Program-made: the position numbers and the translations under genes
The notes under the pieces: generated by a model
Told to the model about the DNA's origin: nothing
Seen by the model: the letters and a program-made list of their open reading frames with translations, nothing else
Databases searched by the model: none
NCBI GenBank assembly: GCA_001824635.1
Contig: MHYB01000040.1
Location: 214 to 7,188 of the forward strand
Reading direction: 5' to 3'
Origin: Planctomycetes bacterium GWF2_50_10
GTDB lineage: Bacteria; Planctomycetota; Phycisphaerae; Sedimentisphaerales; GWF2-50-10
Length of the DNA stretch: 6,975 bases
Shown here: one piece after another, positions 5,521-6,975 of the stretch
Numbering within the stretch: the stretch's first letter is position 1
How the letters are laid out: the number at the start of each line of letters is the position of its first letter

Positions 5521-6825
5521 CAATTCTTTGATCGCCTTAAATGCCTTTCGAGCCGCGGCGATTGTTTTCTGAATATCGTCTTCGCTGTGCGCCAGCGAAA
5601 TAAACATAGCTTCAAACGCGCTGGGAGCAAGATAAATCCCGCCTGCCAGCATAAGTGAAAAGAATTTTTTAAACCGACCCGAGTCCGTCGTCTTTACCTG
5701 CTCGTAATTGAATACAGGCTTATCCGTAAAGAACACGCTCATTATAGACCCAACCCGGTTGATCGTAATGGCGACCCCAGCCTCATCCGCCGCCTTTTTT
5801 ATACCTCCCGCCAGCGCCGCGGATGTCTTTTCAAGCTTCTCATAGCACCCCCCGCCAGAAAGTATTTCAAGCGTAGTGATCGCCGCCGCCGTCGCCAGCG
5901 GATTGCCGCTAAGCGTCCCAGCCTGGTAAACCGGCCCAAGCGGCGCAAGCAAGTCCATAATTTCACCCTTGCCGCCAAAAGCCGCCGCCGGCAAACCTCC
6001 GCCCACTATCTTCCCCATGCACGTCAGATCCGGCTTAATCTTATATAATTCCTGCGCCCCGCCCAGCGCCACCCGGAATCCCGTTATCACCTCGTCAAAT
6101 ATCAGCACCGACCCGTTCATATCACAAAGATCACGAACGATCTCCAGGTATCCATCCTGCGGCACGAGCACCCCGACATTCGCCGCCACCGGCTCAAGCA
6201 GAACCGCCGCTATCCGGCTCCCGTGCATATTAAGGACAGCGCTCAATGTATTTATGTCATTATAAGGCACGACTATCGTAAGCTTAGCCAGTTCCGCCGG
6301 AACCCCGGGCGAGCCAGGCTTTGCAAACTCCGCCACGCCCGACCCCGCACTCACCAGCAGCGAATCGCTGTGCCCGTGATACCCGCCAGACATCTTTAAT
6401 ATGCAGTCCCTGCCCGTATAAGCCCTCGCCAGCCGTATCGCGGTCATTACCGCCTCGGTACCACTGGAAACCATTCGCATCTTATCTATCGATGGAAATG
6501 CCCTTTTCACCATCGCCGCAAGCGTATTTTCATTCAGTGTCGGCGCCCCGAAGCTCGTACCATTCTCCGCCGCCGCCTTAACCGCCCCAACCACCTTCTC
6601 ATGCGCATGGCCCAGGATCATCGGCCCCCACGACCCGACGTAGTCGATGTACTCATTGCCATCTATATCGAATATGTGCGACCCCTTAGCCTTGGCGATA
6701 AAAATAGGCTTCTCATCCACCCCGCCAAACGCTCGCACCGGCGAATTCACCCCGCCCGGCATCAGCGAACACGCCACCTCATACGCCTGATTCGATTTTG
6801 TATAACGATCCTGATCTAAACCCAT
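5518..6825 (-). CDS. hemL: Glutamate-1-semialdehyde 2,1-aminomutase
   Basis: HemL is a cytoplasmic PLP enzyme that moves the amino group of glutamate-1-semialdehyde to give 5-aminolevulinate, the last step of the C5 route to tetrapyrroles. The protein is full length (435 residues from ATG 6825; E. coli HemL is 426). Diagnostic stretches are 'LMPGGVNSPVRAFGGV' (21-36), 'MVSSGTEAVMTAIRLAR' (118-134, cofactor phosphate region), 'SGGYHGHSDSLL' (146-157), 'IFDEVITGFR' (242-251, the Asp pairing with the PLP ring nitrogen), 'MGKIVGGGLPAAAFGG' (270-285, Lys272 being the Schiff-base lysine) and 'TLSGNPLA' (304-311). All expected active-site elements are present. Start choice: the frame opens 13 codons earlier at a TTG (6864), but family N-termini begin shortly before the PGGVNSPVRAF motif, which favours ATG 6825. 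No good SD precedes it; a GGGGGGTGGG run lies about 20 bases upstream. It leads a two-gene unit with the membrane protein. hemA is not in view. Confidence 0.96.
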   Translation of the reverse strand: MGLDQDRYTKSNQAYEVACSLMPGGVNSPVRAFGGVDEKPIFIAKAKGSHIFDIDGNEYIDYVGSWGPMILGHAHEKVVGAVKAAAENGTSFGAPTLNENTLAAMVKRAFPSIDKMRMVSSGTEAVMTAIRLARAYTGRDCILKMSGGYHGHSDSLLVSAGSGVAEFAKPGSPGVPAELAKLTIVVPYNDINTLSAVLNMHGSRIAAVLLEPVAANVGVLVPQDGYLEIVRDLCDMNGSVLIFDEVITGFRVALGGAQELYKIKPDLTCMGKIVGGGLPAAAFGGKGEIMDLLAPLGPVYQAGTLSGNPLATAAAITTLEILSGGGCYEKLEKTSAALAGGIKKAADEAGVAITINRVGSIMSVFFTDKPVFNYEQVKTTDSGRFKKFFSLMLAGGIYLAPSAFEAMFISLAHSEDDIQKTIAAARKAFKAIKEL

Positions 6826-6862
6826 AGTGCTAAAGATGATAAAACCCACCCCCCAAAAGTGC

Positions 6863-6890
6863 AATTTAATTTCTGTGGCCGATCCCGCAA
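6863..6890 (-). promoter_or_regulatory. Weak candidate promoter for hemL
   Basis: On the minus strand TTGCGG (6890-6885) lies 16 bases before TAAATT (6868-6863), matching the -35 and -10 consensus at three and four of six positions. Transcription would begin near 6856, giving a leader of about 30 bases to ATG 6825 and leaving the TTG at 6864 untranscribed. This agrees with the later start but is not strong evidence alone. No riboswitch-like structure is apparent. Confidence 0.3.
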
Positions 6891-6909
6891 CATTAATCGA
6901 AAATCTTCT

Positions 6910-6944
6910 ATTCTGACTTCTGAATTCTGACTCCTGTATTCTTC
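6910..6944. repeat. Heptanucleotide tandem repeat array 1 (ATTCTGA-type)
   Basis: Five in-phase 7-base units: ATTCTGA, CTTCTGA, ATTCTGA, CTCCTGT, ATTCTTC. The first three differ only at the first base; the last two are degenerate. The period-7 register is unbroken over 35 bases. It is intergenic, upstream of hemL. On the other strand the unit reads TCAGAAT/TCAGAAG. It resembles in kind the short tandemly repeated repetitive (STRR) heptamers known from cyanobacteria, though the unit differs and kinship is not implied. Confidence 0.7.
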
Positions 6945-6953
6945 AAGACAAAA

Positions 6954-6975
6954 AACTCGCAACCCGTAACTCGCA
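6954..6975. repeat. Heptanucleotide tandem repeat array 2 (AACTCGC-type), cut by window edge
   Basis: Three 7-base units, AACTCGC, AACCCGT and AACTCGC, plus the first base of a fourth, reach the right edge, so the array may continue. The unit is unrelated to that of array 1, from which it is separated by nine bases (6945-6953). The eight-base AACTCGCA at 6954-6961 recurs exactly at 6968-6975. Confidence 0.6.

Noticed and set aside
5084..5572. Plus-strand 162-codon open frame across the membrane protein and the hemL end
   Set aside because: It crosses a real gene junction on the other strand, has no recognisable domain and no SD, and reflects the Ala/Asn-rich linker read in antisense.
6826..6864. 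TTG start giving a 13-residue longer HemL
   Set aside because: The added residues (MHFWGVGFIIFST) are unlike HemL N-termini and the family's usual start fits ATG 6825; the TTG also lies at or ahead of the candidate -10 box.
6910..6975. Possible CRISPR array at the right edge
   Set aside because: The repeats are 7 bases long with no unique spacers between units; the structure is a tandem microsatellite, not repeat-spacer alternation.

Overview
The window reads as chromosomal DNA of a Gram-negative-type bacterium, most likely a planctomycete of the Phycisphaerae/Sedimentisphaerales kind. This is an inference from the gene set and protein style: a stand-alone CBM9-like domain protein, an MFS carrier with a HEAT-repeat tail, a periplasmic LTxxQ (Spy/CpxP-like) protein, and exported regions with 'DPNA', 'DANLVEPN' and 'GDANAP'-type linkers. 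No rRNA or marker phylogeny is available to prove it. No phage, CRISPR, IS transposase, tRNA or rRNA gene is visible.

Layout from left to right. (1) 1-589, minus: N-terminal 196 codons of a TIGR03960-type B12-binding/radical SAM protein, running off the left edge. (2) 590-687: short divergent promoter region. (3) 688-1344, plus: carbohydrate-binding family 9-like protein without a signal peptide. (4) 1351-1378: perfect 12-bp hairpin, a bidirectional terminator between convergent genes. (5) 1400-2122, minus: secreted Spy-like protein built as an exact-register internal duplication with six LTxxQ-type motifs. (6) 2197-4509, minus: 770-residue MFS transporter whose C-terminal third is a soluble HEAT-repeat domain. 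(7) 4510-4755: gene-free spacer carrying a hairpin-rich REP-like element. (8) 4756-5505, minus: unrecognised four-helix membrane protein. (9) 5518-6825, minus: hemL, glutamate-1-semialdehyde aminomutase. (10) 6826-6975: hemL leader, then two different families of heptanucleotide tandem repeats running to the right edge.

Functional links are limited. hemL and the membrane protein form a tight two-gene unit: the Shine-Dalgarno of the second starts directly after the hemL stop, so they are probably co-transcribed and translationally coupled. HemL makes 5-aminolevulinate for tetrapyrroles (heme, corrinoids). The B12-type radical SAM protein may belong to the same broad metabolism, but it is not in the same operon. 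The MFS-HEAT and Spy-like genes lie in the same direction with a 74-base gap and may or may not share a transcript.

Most of the window is ordinary. The items most worth a second look are the MFS-HEAT fusion, the duplicated Spy-like protein, the REP-like element, the two heptamer repeat arrays and the orphan membrane protein behind hemL. I do not see a clear new multi-gene system.
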